A DNA stretch of 64,000 nucleotides from contig NZ_CP031415.1 in the NCBI RefSeq assembly GCF_003367315.1, positions 742,001 through 806,000 of the forward strand. Reading direction: 5' to 3'. Positions 1 through 9,356 of this stretch are shown piece after piece. A program made the position numbers and the translations under genes. Position 1 is the stretch's first letter, and each line of letters opens with the position of its first letter. The DNA is from Saccharospirillum mangrovi. Its GTDB lineage: Bacteria; Pseudomonadota; Gammaproteobacteria; Pseudomonadales; Natronospirillaceae. Below the pieces are notes generated by a model. The model was not told the DNA's origin and searched no databases. It was given only the letters and a program-made list of their open reading frames with translations.

Positions 1-717
1 GACGCCGATGGCTGGATTGCCGCCAGCCGCAGCGGCCTGTATCGCCTTGATGCCGACTTCAAAACCACCGCCTTCCTGCTCGACCCCACCGCCAACGAAG
101 CCGATGTCCGCCTGAACGACGCCGTGGCCGACCGCGCCGGCCGCCTGTGGACCGGCAGCCTGTGCGAGGCTGATCTGGAACGCCCCGCCGGCGCTTTGTA
201 CCGCCTCGATGCCCAATTGCACTGCGACAAAGTGGACCGGGGTTTCGCCGTCGCCAACGGCATCGCCGCCAGCCCGAACGGCAAGCGCCTGTACGCGGTC
301 GATATGTTTCACCGCCAGATTCGCTGCTACGACCTCAACCCAGTCAGCGGCGCACTCGGGCCAGCGCAAATATTCGCCAGCTTCACCGAAGCCGATGGCA
401 AACCCGACGGCCTGTGTTGCGACGATCAAGGCGGCCTTTGGGTCTGCCACTGGGGCGGCGGCTGTGTCAGCCGATTCGAGCCCGATGGCCGGCTCAGCGC
501 CCGCATTCACCTGCCGGTTTCCCAGGTCACCCGCTGCACCTTCGGCGGGCCGGACCTGCGCGATCTGTTTATCTGCACCGCCCAATTCGAACTCAGCGCC
601 GCTGCCCTTGAGCGCGAGCCCGAAGCCGGTGGTCTGTTCCATATCCGGGTGCCCTGGAGCGGGTTGCCTGAAGCGCTTTGTAACGTCGGCGATGCGGCTG
701 GAGCCCGTCGCGGTTAA
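1..717 (+). CDS. SMP-30/gluconolactonase-like protein, 3' part
   Basis: The open frame enters at base 1, so the start lies outside the window; 238 codons and a TAA stop are visible. The family (SMP-30/gluconolactonase/LRE) forms six-bladed beta-propellers that hydrolyse sugar lactones using a divalent metal. The segment RLNDAVADRAGRLWTGSL matches the family pattern RxNDGxxDxxGRxWxGxM, although the usual Gly after Asp is Ala here. NGIAASPNGKRLYAVD and DGLCCDDQGGLWVCHWGGG are two further blade motifs carrying the expected Asn and Asp ligands. The substrate is unknown; a sugar lactonase in a sugar-acid pathway is likely from family membership only. Confidence 0.85.
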   Translation, partial: DADGWIAASRSGLYRLDADFKTTAFLLDPTANEADVRLNDAVADRAGRLWTGSLCEADLERPAGALYRLDAQLHCDKVDRGFAVANGIAASPNGKRLYAVDMFHRQIRCYDLNPVSGALGPAQIFASFTEADGKPDGLCCDDQGGLWVCHWGGGCVSRFEPDGRLSARIHLPVSQVTRCTFGGPDLRDLFICTAQFELSAAALEREPEAGGLFHIRVPWSGLPEALCNVGDAAGARRG

Positions 718-820
718 GGAGGTTGCCCGCTTTAGACGTCTTTGAAGGATCAACCGGACCGAGCCGAACACGTCTCACCACAACAAGGCTCAGCCGGTTT
801 GCTTGCCAATCACAGTGCGT

Positions 821-848
821 CCGAACGAACCGTGCGTCGTTCGTTCGG
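821..848 (+). promoter_or_regulatory. 10-bp hairpin directly upstream of a ribosome binding site
   Basis: CCGAACGAAC (821-830) pairs perfectly with GTTCGTTCGG (839-848) across an 8-nt loop. The AAGGAG ribosome binding site of the next gene starts two bases later. There is no T-run, so it is not a classical terminator. It may protect the mRNA end or modulate initiation. Confidence 0.45.
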
Positions 849-861
849 CAAGGAGATCACA

Positions 862-3800
862 ATGAAAACAATAAGAAGGATGCTGTTGGCGGCGCTGGTG
901 TCGCTGGCCGCCGTGCCCGCCGCTTTCGCCCTGAATGGGCCGGGCTTGGGCAATCTCAACTACAACGCCAATGAGCTGTACCAGCGCATTTCGATGGTCG
1001 ATGGCTCGCTCGGCATTCCCAACAATTCCAACGACCCGGCGGCCGCGTTTGGCTTGAACCTGGGTTATATGTACAACGGTTATTTCGTTGGCATCTTCGC
1101 GCCAGACCACGGCCATTCGTCCGGCGGCTGGTTGGTGTTGGACGTTTCCGACCCGCGCAACCCGACTCAGGTAGCGCGCAAATACGATTCCACCTACAGC
1201 TTTGGCGACGCCTATAACGGCTACAGCAACGGCCAGCAGGACCCACACTTTTTAGGTGAAACCGGCGATTTCCGCGAAAACCACGGCACCGGCTTTTCCA
1301 TTCAGGATGGCCGCTTCTACGCCGCCATTCCCACCGGCTATGGCGTGGAAATCTGGGATTTCACCGACGTCGGCCCCGGCGTGCCGCCGGTGCGCGTCAC
1401 CGCCTTCGACATTCCCAACATCGCCGCCGGCGATTACACCAACACCTCCTGGCAACTGACCTGGCAAGCGCCGTACCTGTACGTCGCCAATGCCAACCAG
1501 GGCATCACGGTGATCGACACCAGCGACATCAACAATCTGGAAATCGTCAGCCGCACGCCGATTTCTTTGCTCGGCGGTTTCCGCATCGGGCCGATCTTCG
1601 CCATGGGCAACCACATGATCGTGTCGAGCATGGACACCAACGGCCGCGTCGCCAGCATCGACATCAGCGACCCCGGCCAGCCGCAACTGCTGGCAACCTA
1701 CGCGCCCGGCCAGCGTTTTTACGCCGTCTGTTTCAACGGCTCGCAAGTGATGTTCACCAACCGTGGCACACCGGCCTATATGCAGGTGGTCGATATCAGC
1801 GACCCATCGCAGTTTGTCGAACTGAGCAAAAACGAACTGCGCATCGACGAAGCGCTCTATTGCGCCACCCAGGGCGACCGCTATTTCTCCGGCAACCAGG
1901 AAGACGTCAGCGTCATCGATATGAGCACCCCGGCCGATCCGGTTTTGCTGGGCGAGGGCAATTTGGGTGTCGGTGGCGGCAGCGACCACGGTCAGGTGTC
2001 GGTGTTCGGTAACCTGGTTTATATCGGTAACGACCACGGCAGCGGCAATGGCTTTGTTGTTCAACAAACCTCGGCCGATTCGACCGGCCCTAACGTCACT
2101 CAGGTTAGCCCACGTGACGGTGCCACCAACCAGGGTCTGAAAAGCCGCATCGGTTTGGCACTGGCCGACAACGCCCTGATCAGCTCGCTCGATAACACCA
2201 CCTTTATCGTGCGCGAGCAGGGCAGCACCGTACCCTTGGCCGGCCAGTACAGCGGCCAGGCCGACATTGTGAACTTCACGCCGGCTGCGGCGCTGCAAGC
2301 CAACACCACCTATGAAGTGATCGTTCCTGCCGGTGGCATTACCGACTGGTCCGGCAACGCAACGGATGTGGCGTTCAGCTCCACCTTCACCACCGGCGAC
2401 GGTTCCGGCTCGGCCGACTGCACCGAGAACTGCCCGATCGGCGGCGGCACCGCCAGCGCCAGCACCACCGAAGCCGGCCACCCGGCCAGCGATGGCAACG
2501 ACGGCGATTTCGGCACCCGCTGGACCGCCAGCAGTGGCTCCGTACCGCAGTGGTTCCAGGTCGATTACGGCACGCCGCACGAATTCTCCGGCGCGCAACT
2601 GACCTTCGAATTCGGTGGCGAGCAATACAACTACACCATCGACGTCTCCAGCGACGGCAGCAGCTGGACGCAAGTTGCCGACCGCAGCAACAACCCGGAG
2701 ACCACCATCCAGCAAACGCTCACCTTCAGCCCGGTCACCGCTCAATACATGCGCGTGAACTTCACCTCGTTGCCGCCGAATTCCTGGGCCGCGCTCTATG
2801 AATTCAGCGCGCTGCAACCGGTGCAGGGCTGCAACGCCACCGGCGATGAAGTCTGCTTCGTGAAACTGATTGCCGACTCGGAAGTGAACGGCGAAGCCTG
2901 GAGCTCGGTTGCCGAACTGACGGTGCTCGACAACAACCTGAATGCGATTTCGGTCGCCAATCTGGACCTGTACGACGTCGACAGCGAAGAGCTGGCCGGC
3001 GAAGACGGCTCCGCCTTCAACGCCATCGACAACAACCCCGCCACCTTCTGGCACACCGAATGGCAGGCGGCTGACCCGGTGCACCCGCACCACATCACAC
3101 TGAAGCTGAATGAAGGCCGGGTGCTGGGCGGCATCGACTACCTGCCACGCCAGAACAGCTCCAACGGCCGCATCGCCAACTACCGCGTAGAAGTCAGCGC
3201 CGATGGCAACAGTTGGACGCAAGTCTCCAGCGGCACCTTCACCGACAGCGCCAGCGAACAACGCGCCCTGTTCGATGAATTCATCGCACCGCTCAGCGTT
3301 GAACTGCCCGCGCCGGGTGCGGTCGAAGCCGGCCAGAGCGTGCAGTTTGCCGCCGTCGGCGATGGTGGCGATGGCACGCTGGAATACGCCTACGACTTCG
3401 GCGACGGCAGCAACCGCGCGTTCAGCACCAACCCGAACGCCAGCCACAGCTACACCACTGCCGGCCACTACCCGGTGATCGTCACCGTGCGCGATGCCAG
3501 CCTCGACACCGCCACTGCCAACCGGCTGCAAACGGTGCATCGCACGCTCACAGCGCAAGCGCCGACGCGCACCTCCAGCATCGTTCAGGCCAATGGCCGC
3601 ATCTACACCGCCAACACCGATGCCGGCACCGTCACGGCGATCAACGCCAGCACCTTGCAAGTGGCCTGGGAAGTCAGCGTCGGTGCAGAACCGCGCACGC
3701 TGGCCGTTGCCAACAACGGCGATGTCTGGGTGGCGAACCAGGGCAGCGACAGCCTGAGTGTGCTCAACGGCACCAGCGGTGCAGTGGTCACCACGGTCGA

Positions 3801-5796
3801 TCTGCCACGCGGCTCGCGGCCGTACGGCGTGGTGTTTAGTTCGACCGGCAGCGCGCTGTACGTCAGCCTGGAAGCCAGCGGCGAACTGCTGTCGCTCGAC
3901 ACCGGCACCGGCGCCCAGCTCGACAGCCTCAGCCTCGGCTCAACGCCGCGGGGTCTGGCGGTCTCGGCCAACGGCCAGAACATCTACGTGACGCGCTTTA
4001 TCTCGCCGGTGCAGCCGCAAGGCGAAGTCTGGCGGGTCAGCGCCGCCGGTTTGAACCTGGCTGAAACCATCGTGCTGCAAAACGACACCACCACCGTCGA
4101 TGGCGAAGACCGAGCCCAGGGCTACCCGAACTACCTGGCCGCCGTGACCATCTCGCCCGATGGCGACCGCGCCTGGGTGCCGTCGCAAAAGGTCAACACC
4201 GGTCGCGGCACCTTCTTAAGCGGCCAGGCGCTGACCTTTGAAAGCACCGTGCGCACCATCGTTTCGCAAATCGACCTGGCAACACACGACGAAGACTTCG
4301 CCGCCCAGTTCGATTTCAACGATTCGAACCTCGCCAGCGACGCCGTGTTCACCCCGCTCGGTGACTACGTGTTCGTCGCGCTGCAAGCCAACAACAAAGT
4401 CGAACTGCTCGACGCCTACGCCGGCTCCAGCCTCGGTCAGTTGATCACCGACCGCGCGCCCAAAGGCCTGGCCATCAGCGACGACGGCCGCCGCCTGTAC
4501 GTGCACAACTTTATGGGTCGCAGCGTGGAAGTGTTCGATACCGGCGGCTTGATCGACGGCGACGACTTCCTGGCCCCGTCACTGGCGCTGATCGACACCG
4601 TTGCCGTTGAAGCCCTGTCGGCCTCGGTACTGAACGGCAAGCGTATCTTCTACAACGCCGCCGACACGCGCATGGCGCTCGACAGCTACATCACCTGCGC
4701 CTCCTGTCACCTTGGCGGCGACTCCGACGGCCGCGTCTGGGACTTCACCAACCGTGGCGAAGGCCTGCGCAACACCCGCAGCCTGATCGGTGCCGCCGGC
4801 ACGCGCGATGGCAACGTCCACTGGACCGCGAATTTCGACGAAATCCACGACTTCGAAAACGACATTCGCAACGAGTTCGGTGGCAGCGGCTTCCTGTCGG
4901 CGTCCGACTTTGCCGCCACCGCCGACCCGCTCGGCGCCGCCAAAGCCGGCCTGAATGCCGACTTGGATGATCTCGCCGCCTACGTCACCTCGCTCAACGA
5001 AACCCCGCCGAGCCCGTACCGCAATGGCGACGGCAGCCTCACCGCCGACGCCGTAGCCGGCCAGACGCTGTTCAACAACCTCAACTGCGCCTCCTGCCAC
5101 AGCGGTGACTACTTCGCCGACGGCCTGCGCCACGACGTTGGTACCATCCAAACCAACTCCGGCCAGGGCAGCGGCCAGACGCTCGCTGGCGTCGGTTTCG
5201 ACACCCCGTCGCTGCTCGGCCTCTGGTTCAAAGCGCCGTACCTGCACAACGGCCAGGCCGCCACGCTGGCCGACGTCCTCGATTCCAGCAGCCACGGCGG
5301 CACCGACACCCTAACGGTGCAACAGCGCAATCAACTGGCGAGTTATCTGTTGCAACTGGAAGGCCCGGAGGCACTGCTGACCGGCACCAGCCGCCTGCAA
5401 TCGAAATCCAGCGGCCGCTGCGCCGATGTGGAAGGCGCGGGCAACGCCGACGGCGACGATGTGTTGCTCTGGGGTTGCCACAACAACGCCAACCAACGCT
5501 GGCAAGCCACACCCACCAGCGCCGGCTACCTGACGCTGACCGCCGAGCATTCCGGCAAATGCCTGGACGTCGACAACAACAGCACCAGCGCCGGCGCCAA
5601 CGTCCAGCAATGGACCTGCAACGGCGGCAACAACCAGCAATGGTTGCCAGTCGATACCGGCGACGGCTACTTCCAATTGCAGTCACGTTTGAGTGGTTTG
5701 TGCCTGGGCCTGTTGAACAACGGCACCGCTAATGGCGTCACACTGGAACAGCAGGTTTGCTCCAGCAGCGATGGGCAACGTTGGCGGCAGAACTGA
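862..5796 (+). CDS. Giant secreted mosaic: beta-propellers, discoidin-like, PKD, dihaem cytochrome c and ricin-type lectin domains
   Basis: The protein has 1644 residues. The start at 862 is chosen because AAGGAG lies seven bases upstream and a signal peptide follows at once (MKTIRRMLLAALVSLAAVPA). Domains in order: LVIVD-type propeller repeats (about 85-405; GWLVLDVSDPRNP), a Big_5-like Ig domain (409-512), two F5/8 type C-like domains (529-650 and 657-810), a PKD domain (814-893; YDFGDGS), a YVTN-type propeller (897-1247), two CASCH haem c motifs (1279-1283 and 1409-1413) in a MauG/cytochrome c peroxidase-like region, and a C-terminal ricin B lectin domain (1508-1644; QW/QRW repeats). It is probably an exported redox protein that binds carbohydrate or a surface. 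The substrate is unknown. The domain combination is unusual; each domain call rests on visible motifs. Confidence 0.85.
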   Translation: MKTIRRMLLAALVSLAAVPAAFALNGPGLGNLNYNANELYQRISMVDGSLGIPNNSNDPAAAFGLNLGYMYNGYFVGIFAPDHGHSSGGWLVLDVSDPRNPTQVARKYDSTYSFGDAYNGYSNGQQDPHFLGETGDFRENHGTGFSIQDGRFYAAIPTGYGVEIWDFTDVGPGVPPVRVTAFDIPNIAAGDYTNTSWQLTWQAPYLYVANANQGITVIDTSDINNLEIVSRTPISLLGGFRIGPIFAMGNHMIVSSMDTNGRVASIDISDPGQPQLLATYAPGQRFYAVCFNGSQVMFTNRGTPAYMQVVDISDPSQFVELSKNELRIDEALYCATQGDRYFSGNQEDVSVIDMSTPADPVLLGEGNLGVGGGSDHGQVSVFGNLVYIGNDHGSGNGFVVQQTSADSTGPNVTQVSPRDGATNQGLKSRIGLALADNALISSLDNTTFIVREQGSTVPLAGQYSGQADIVNFTPAAALQANTTYEVIVPAGGITDWSGNATDVAFSSTFTTGDGSGSADCTENCPIGGGTASASTTEAGHPASDGNDGDFGTRWTASSGSVPQWFQVDYGTPHEFSGAQLTFEFGGEQYNYTIDVSSDGSSWTQVADRSNNPETTIQQTLTFSPVTAQYMRVNFTSLPPNSWAALYEFSALQPVQGCNATGDEVCFVKLIADSEVNGEAWSSVAELTVLDNNLNAISVANLDLYDVDSEELAGEDGSAFNAIDNNPATFWHTEWQAADPVHPHHITLKLNEGRVLGGIDYLPRQNSSNGRIANYRVEVSADGNSWTQVSSGTFTDSASEQRALFDEFIAPLSVELPAPGAVEAGQSVQFAAVGDGGDGTLEYAYDFGDGSNRAFSTNPNASHSYTTAGHYPVIVTVRDASLDTATANRLQTVHRTLTAQAPTRTSSIVQANGRIYTANTDAGTVTAINASTLQVAWEVSVGAEPRTLAVANNGDVWVANQGSDSLSVLNGTSGAVVTTVDLPRGSRPYGVVFSSTGSALYVSLEASGELLSLDTGTGAQLDSLSLGSTPRGLAVSANGQNIYVTRFISPVQPQGEVWRVSAAGLNLAETIVLQNDTTTVDGEDRAQGYPNYLAAVTISPDGDRAWVPSQKVNTGRGTFLSGQALTFESTVRTIVSQIDLATHDEDFAAQFDFNDSNLASDAVFTPLGDYVFVALQANNKVELLDAYAGSSLGQLITDRAPKGLAISDDGRRLYVHNFMGRSVEVFDTGGLIDGDDFLAPSLALIDTVAVEALSASVLNGKRIFYNAADTRMALDSYITCASCHLGGDSDGRVWDFTNRGEGLRNTRSLIGAAGTRDGNVHWTANFDEIHDFENDIRNEFGGSGFLSASDFAATADPLGAAKAGLNADLDDLAAYVTSLNETPPSPYRNGDGSLTADAVAGQTLFNNLNCASCHSGDYFADGLRHDVGTIQTNSGQGSGQTLAGVGFDTPSLLGLWFKAPYLHNGQAATLADVLDSSSHGGTDTLTVQQRNQLASYLLQLEGPEALLTGTSRLQSKSSGRCADVEGAGNADGDDVLLWGCHNNANQRWQATPTSAGYLTLTAEHSGKCLDVDNNSTSAGANVQQWTCNGGNNQQWLPVDTGDGYFQLQSRLSGLCLGLLNNGTANGVTLEQQVCSSSDGQRWRQN

Positions 5797-5823
5797 CGCC
5801 CCAACTTGCAAAGCAATAACGCA

Positions 5824-5854
5824 AACGGCCGCCGAACAGGCGGCCGTTTTTTTT
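5824..5854 (+). terminator. Rho-independent terminator
   Basis: AACGGCCGCC pairs with GGCGGCCGTT across a 5-nt loop and runs into eight T. It lies 27 bases after the stop of the mosaic propeller gene. Confidence 0.9.
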
Positions 5855-6131
5855 GGCCCAGCCCACTATGTGCTAACGCCTCAAACGTTCCTGATAACTA
5901 AATGCACGTTTTTCAAACGAATGCCTCGAAATAAAACGATCGGTAAAACGATGCCTCAAATGGCCCTCTCGTAGACTCGGCGAACGCGCTGGATAAGCGC
6001 GCTATCGCTCATTAATTGGCACCCAATGGCACTTTTAATCCCGGCACTTTTAAAACGCTAAAACGCGCCCGGCTAAAGAAACGCCTTAAAAAAAACGCCC
6101 TGAAAAAGTGCCCTACTGAGAGGCTCTCACC
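5855..6131 (+). other. Intergenic leader with reiterated AAAACG/AAACGCC words
   Basis: No gene was seen. The stretch is A-rich and repeats short words such as AAAACGAT, AAAACGCT and AAACGCC, plus a short duplication of GGCACTTTTAA near 6027-6052. It presumably holds the promoter of the following lipoprotein gene, but no convincing -35/-10 pair stood out. Confidence 0.4.
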
Positions 6132-8408
6132 ATGAACAAATGTTCCCTTTGGCAACGCATCACCTTGCCATGTCTGGCCGTGCTGGCGCTGGCCGGTTGT
6201 TCCGGCGCCGGCAATGGCACTGACAATGACGATCCGTTTACCGGCACCGTCCAACTGGAAGCCTGGGTTGGAACCGAATCGTCCCAACTGCGGTTATCGA
6301 AACCCCTGGCCGGTGCCGAACTGCACGCCAGCAGCGACCGGGACTGCGAGTTTGATACCGACAACACCATGAGCTGCACCAACCCCAACATCTACACCCT
6401 CAATAACACCACCGAAGCCTTCACCGACACAGCCCTCACCCTCAGTCACCCCGGCTACTACCAACTGCGCCAGGGCGGACAACGCCTCAACACCCTGCTC
6501 AGCCCCAGCCGGTTTTCGCCGCGAGCGGCGCACCAGGCGGTGTTTTTTAACGGGGAGTTTTGGCTACTTGGGGGTGACATTCCTGGTGGGAACAGCGCTG
6601 AAATCTGGTCCTCACCCGATGGGGTGCAGTGGGTGTTGCGCGATGCTGAAGCAGACTTCGGGCCTCTTGCCTATCACCAGGTGGTGATTTACCAGAACAA
6701 ACTCTGGGTGATCGGCGGTTGGAAGGATGACGGTATTAACGCTGGGCCTCAACAGGCCGTCTGGGCCTCGGCGGACGGGCTGAACTGGGAGTCAAAAACC
6801 AGCCTGCCGATAGCCCTTAATAGGCACCAGGTCGTAGTGTTCGAGAACATCGCCGCGACTGAGCCGGGCGACCCCGAGAACACCCTCTGGGTGATTGGTG
6901 GGGAAGAAAGCAGTGGCAGTGCCACCAACAATGTCTATCTGCTCCACAATGGCGACTGGATTACCCCGCAAATAGCCCTGGGTGGCGCCGGGGCCTCCGG
7001 CGAGCCCTTGCCGAAACTTATTGACCATCAAGTGGTGGCATTCAACGCGGACGATGGCGAACAACTCTGGGTGATCGGCGGTCGGAATGAATCGTTCCAA
7101 CGCAACAACGACATCTGGCGGTCCAGCGACGGCCTCACCTGGAACCAAGTTGAACTCGACCCCGAAGAGGAACGCTTTTCGGCGCGTTATGCGCACCAAG
7201 CTGCGGTGTTCGACGACCAACTCTGGGTGATTGGGGGCGTTGACGGTGACAACAAAAACGATATCTGGTCATCCCCGGACGGCAAAGTCTGGACAGAGCA
7301 GGATCCGCCAGCGGATTTTCCGCCTCGTGCGTACCACCAGGTGGTCGTCGCCAACGATGGGGCCGATGAATCGCTTTGGCTGATCGGTGGTGACCTAAGG
7401 GGTTATTTTCTAAATGACACCTGGTCGTCCAGCGATGGCGAACACTGGCAGCACCGCAGCGCCCAAGCCGACTTCTTTGCGCGCCGCTACCACCAAGTAG
7501 TGAGCTTTGACGACGGCACCGGCGAACAGCTCTGGTTGATTGGTGGCAATGATTCACTAAGAAACCTCAACGACCTCTGGACCTCACCCGACGGCCTGAA
7601 CTGGACACCGGTGGACGTAAACCAGGAAGCCTTTTTCACACCTCGCTCTTCGCACGGTGCAGTGGTGTTCAACGACCAGCTTTGGGTGATTGGCGGCACG
7701 GATGGAAATAATGCCCTAAACGACGTCTGGTCATCACCCAATGGCATCACCTGGACGGAGCACACCCAACCAGCCGGTTCCGAGCGATTCAGCCCTCGCT
7801 TATATCCCCAGGTCGTGGTGTTCAACGCAGGCGACGGTGAGGGAGACAAGCTGTGGGTCATCGGGGGTTCCAACAATGCCGATGTCTGGTCCTCGGTCGA
7901 TGGTGATACCTGGACGAAACACAACAGCAATCTGCCTGCGGGGCAGACTGAGCACCAGGTGGTGGTGTTTGATAACGGCAATGGCAAGGCCCTCTGGCTG
8001 CTGGGCCGTGATGGCAATGGCGCCGCTGCTATCTGGACTTCCACCAATGGTGAAACCTGGACCGACGTAACGATTGAATTGCTCGAGGGCACGCCAAACC
8101 TGCCAACCAATAGCCACCAAGCCGTGGTCTTCGATCAACATCTCTGGGTGATTGGGGGTCAGGACCCTGTTTCCAACAACGTCTGGGTCTCATCCGATGG
8201 CAGCACCTGGAAACTGGCCGCGAGTGGCAACAACCCTTTCGCCGCTCGCCAATACCATCAGGCCGTCGTCTTCAACAACGCGCTTTTTGTGATCGGCGGG
8301 GCGGATAAAAATATCACCGCATCCCCCCTCAACGACGTCTGGAAATCCACCGATGGCGAAAACTGGCAGTTGGGCCTGAAAACCAATATTCAGGCGTTGG
8401 AACGCTAA
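6132..8408 (+). CDS. Kelch-like beta-propeller lipoprotein
   Basis: The protein has 758 residues. The N-terminus ends in a lipobox (LALAGC, Cys about residue 23), so the mature protein should be lipid-anchored. From about residue 130 it contains twelve units of roughly 50-55 residues. Each has a LWVIGG-type strand (variants FWLLGG, LWLIGG, LWLLGR, LFVIGG) and most have a xWSSxDGxxW segment. This fits one or two kelch/galactose-oxidase-like propellers. No catalytic motif was recognised, so binding or scaffolding at the cell surface is more likely than enzymatic activity. It follows another secreted propeller gene but has its own leader and terminator. Confidence 0.8.
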   Translation: MNKCSLWQRITLPCLAVLALAGCSGAGNGTDNDDPFTGTVQLEAWVGTESSQLRLSKPLAGAELHASSDRDCEFDTDNTMSCTNPNIYTLNNTTEAFTDTALTLSHPGYYQLRQGGQRLNTLLSPSRFSPRAAHQAVFFNGEFWLLGGDIPGGNSAEIWSSPDGVQWVLRDAEADFGPLAYHQVVIYQNKLWVIGGWKDDGINAGPQQAVWASADGLNWESKTSLPIALNRHQVVVFENIAATEPGDPENTLWVIGGEESSGSATNNVYLLHNGDWITPQIALGGAGASGEPLPKLIDHQVVAFNADDGEQLWVIGGRNESFQRNNDIWRSSDGLTWNQVELDPEEERFSARYAHQAAVFDDQLWVIGGVDGDNKNDIWSSPDGKVWTEQDPPADFPPRAYHQVVVANDGADESLWLIGGDLRGYFLNDTWSSSDGEHWQHRSAQADFFARRYHQVVSFDDGTGEQLWLIGGNDSLRNLNDLWTSPDGLNWTPVDVNQEAFFTPRSSHGAVVFNDQLWVIGGTDGNNALNDVWSSPNGITWTEHTQPAGSERFSPRLYPQVVVFNAGDGEGDKLWVIGGSNNADVWSSVDGDTWTKHNSNLPAGQTEHQVVVFDNGNGKALWLLGRDGNGAAAIWTSTNGETWTDVTIELLEGTPNLPTNSHQAVVFDQHLWVIGGQDPVSNNVWVSSDGSTWKLAASGNNPFAARQYHQAVVFNNALFVIGGADKNITASPLNDVWKSTDGENWQLGLKTNIQALER

Positions 8409-8490
8409 GGGTTACACGGCGGTGCCTGGCGCACCGCCATACGCCGGCCGGTTTTGTGCTCGCCGGCGTTGGCATTTAAGCGGTTTTTTG

Positions 8491-8515
8491 AAGCGGGCTG
8501 GGGCCCGCTTTTTTT
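8491..8515 (+). terminator. Rho-independent terminator
   Basis: AAGCGGGC pairs with GCCCGCTT across a TGGG loop and is followed by a T-run in the plus direction. It ends the kelch-like lipoprotein gene. The reverse strand lacks a T-run here, so it does not obviously serve hmuV. Confidence 0.85.
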
Positions 8516-8555
8516 GTCGCCACCCACGGCCGGTTTGCAACCCAACCCAACGCCA

Positions 8556-9356
8556 TTACCGATGCAACGGCTCCACCGGCTCGCGCTGTGCCACCAACAA
8601 CGGCCAGTCCGCCTCCGGGTGCACCAGGCAGTGGGTGCGCAGTGCGAACGCTTCGGCAACCCGAGCCGGGGTTAAGCTTTCCTTCACTGGGCCGAGCACC
8701 AACGGCCGGCCCGCCTTCATTAGCAATACCCGGTCGGCGTATTGAGCGGCTAAATTGATGTCGTGCACGATGGCGAACACACCGATTTTTTGCGCGGTTA
8801 ATTGCCGCACCAATTGAAAGACTTGATGTTGGTGCGCCGGGTCTAAACTCGCGGTGCATTCGTCCAAAAATAAGTAGCGATGCTCGGCCGGTGACGACAA
8901 CAACTGGTGCAGTACACGCGCCAATTGCACGCGCTGCATTTCGCCGCCCGAGAGCGTTGGAAATAAACGCTCTGCTAAGTGTACGGTGCCGGTTAAACGC
9001 AGCCGTTCCAGCGCCAGTTTTTTCTCTACCGCTTTGCGTTTGCGGCCGTAAGGCGTGCGGCCAAGCGCGACCACTTCCCACACCCGAAACGGAAAACTCA
9101 GCGGGCTCGATTGCGGCATAACCGCTCGTACTTTGGCTAAGTCGGCGCGCGAAAAATCGCTGAGCGGTTGGCCGTCGAATTCCACCGTGCCGCTTTGCAG
9201 CGGCCATTGGCCGGACAGGATTTTCAGCAACGATGATTTACCAGCACCGTTGGCACCCAATACCGCGACCAGTTCGCCCGGCTTCAGTTGTAGGTCGATG
9301 CCGTTGACCAAGGTGCGCTGTCCGGCGCGCCAAACTAGTTGCTGAGCGTTAATCAT
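8556..9356 (-). CDS. hmuV: Haem ABC importer ATP-binding protein HmuV
   Basis: A 266-residue cytoplasmic ATPase that powers import of haem through HmuU. Walker A is GANGAGKSS (about 34-42), the ABC signature is LSGGEMQRVQLAR, and Walker B is YLFLDECTASLD, followed by the switch His in VHDINLAAQYAD. The usual Pro of the D-E-P-T motif is Cys here. The ORF overlaps hmuU by eight bases and is the last gene of hmuSTUV. The HmuV assignment rests mainly on context with HmuS and HmuT, since siderophore ATPases look alike. Confidence 0.88.
   Translation of the reverse strand: MINAQQLVWRAGQRTLVNGIDLQLKPGELVAVLGANGAGKSSLLKILSGQWPLQSGTVEFDGQPLSDFSRADLAKVRAVMPQSSPLSFPFRVWEVVALGRTPYGRKRKAVEKKLALERLRLTGTVHLAERLFPTLSGGEMQRVQLARVLHQLLSSPAEHRYLFLDECTASLDPAHQHQVFQLVRQLTAQKIGVFAIVHDINLAAQYADRVLLMKAGRPLVLGPVKESLTPARVAEAFALRTHCLVHPEADWPLLVAQREPVEPLHR

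Noticed and set aside
1252-3660. An 802-codon open frame on the minus strand inside the mosaic propeller gene
   Set aside because: It is the antisense of a strongly supported gene; its Val/Ala/Gly-rich, low-information translation is typical of shadow frames in GC-rich DNA.
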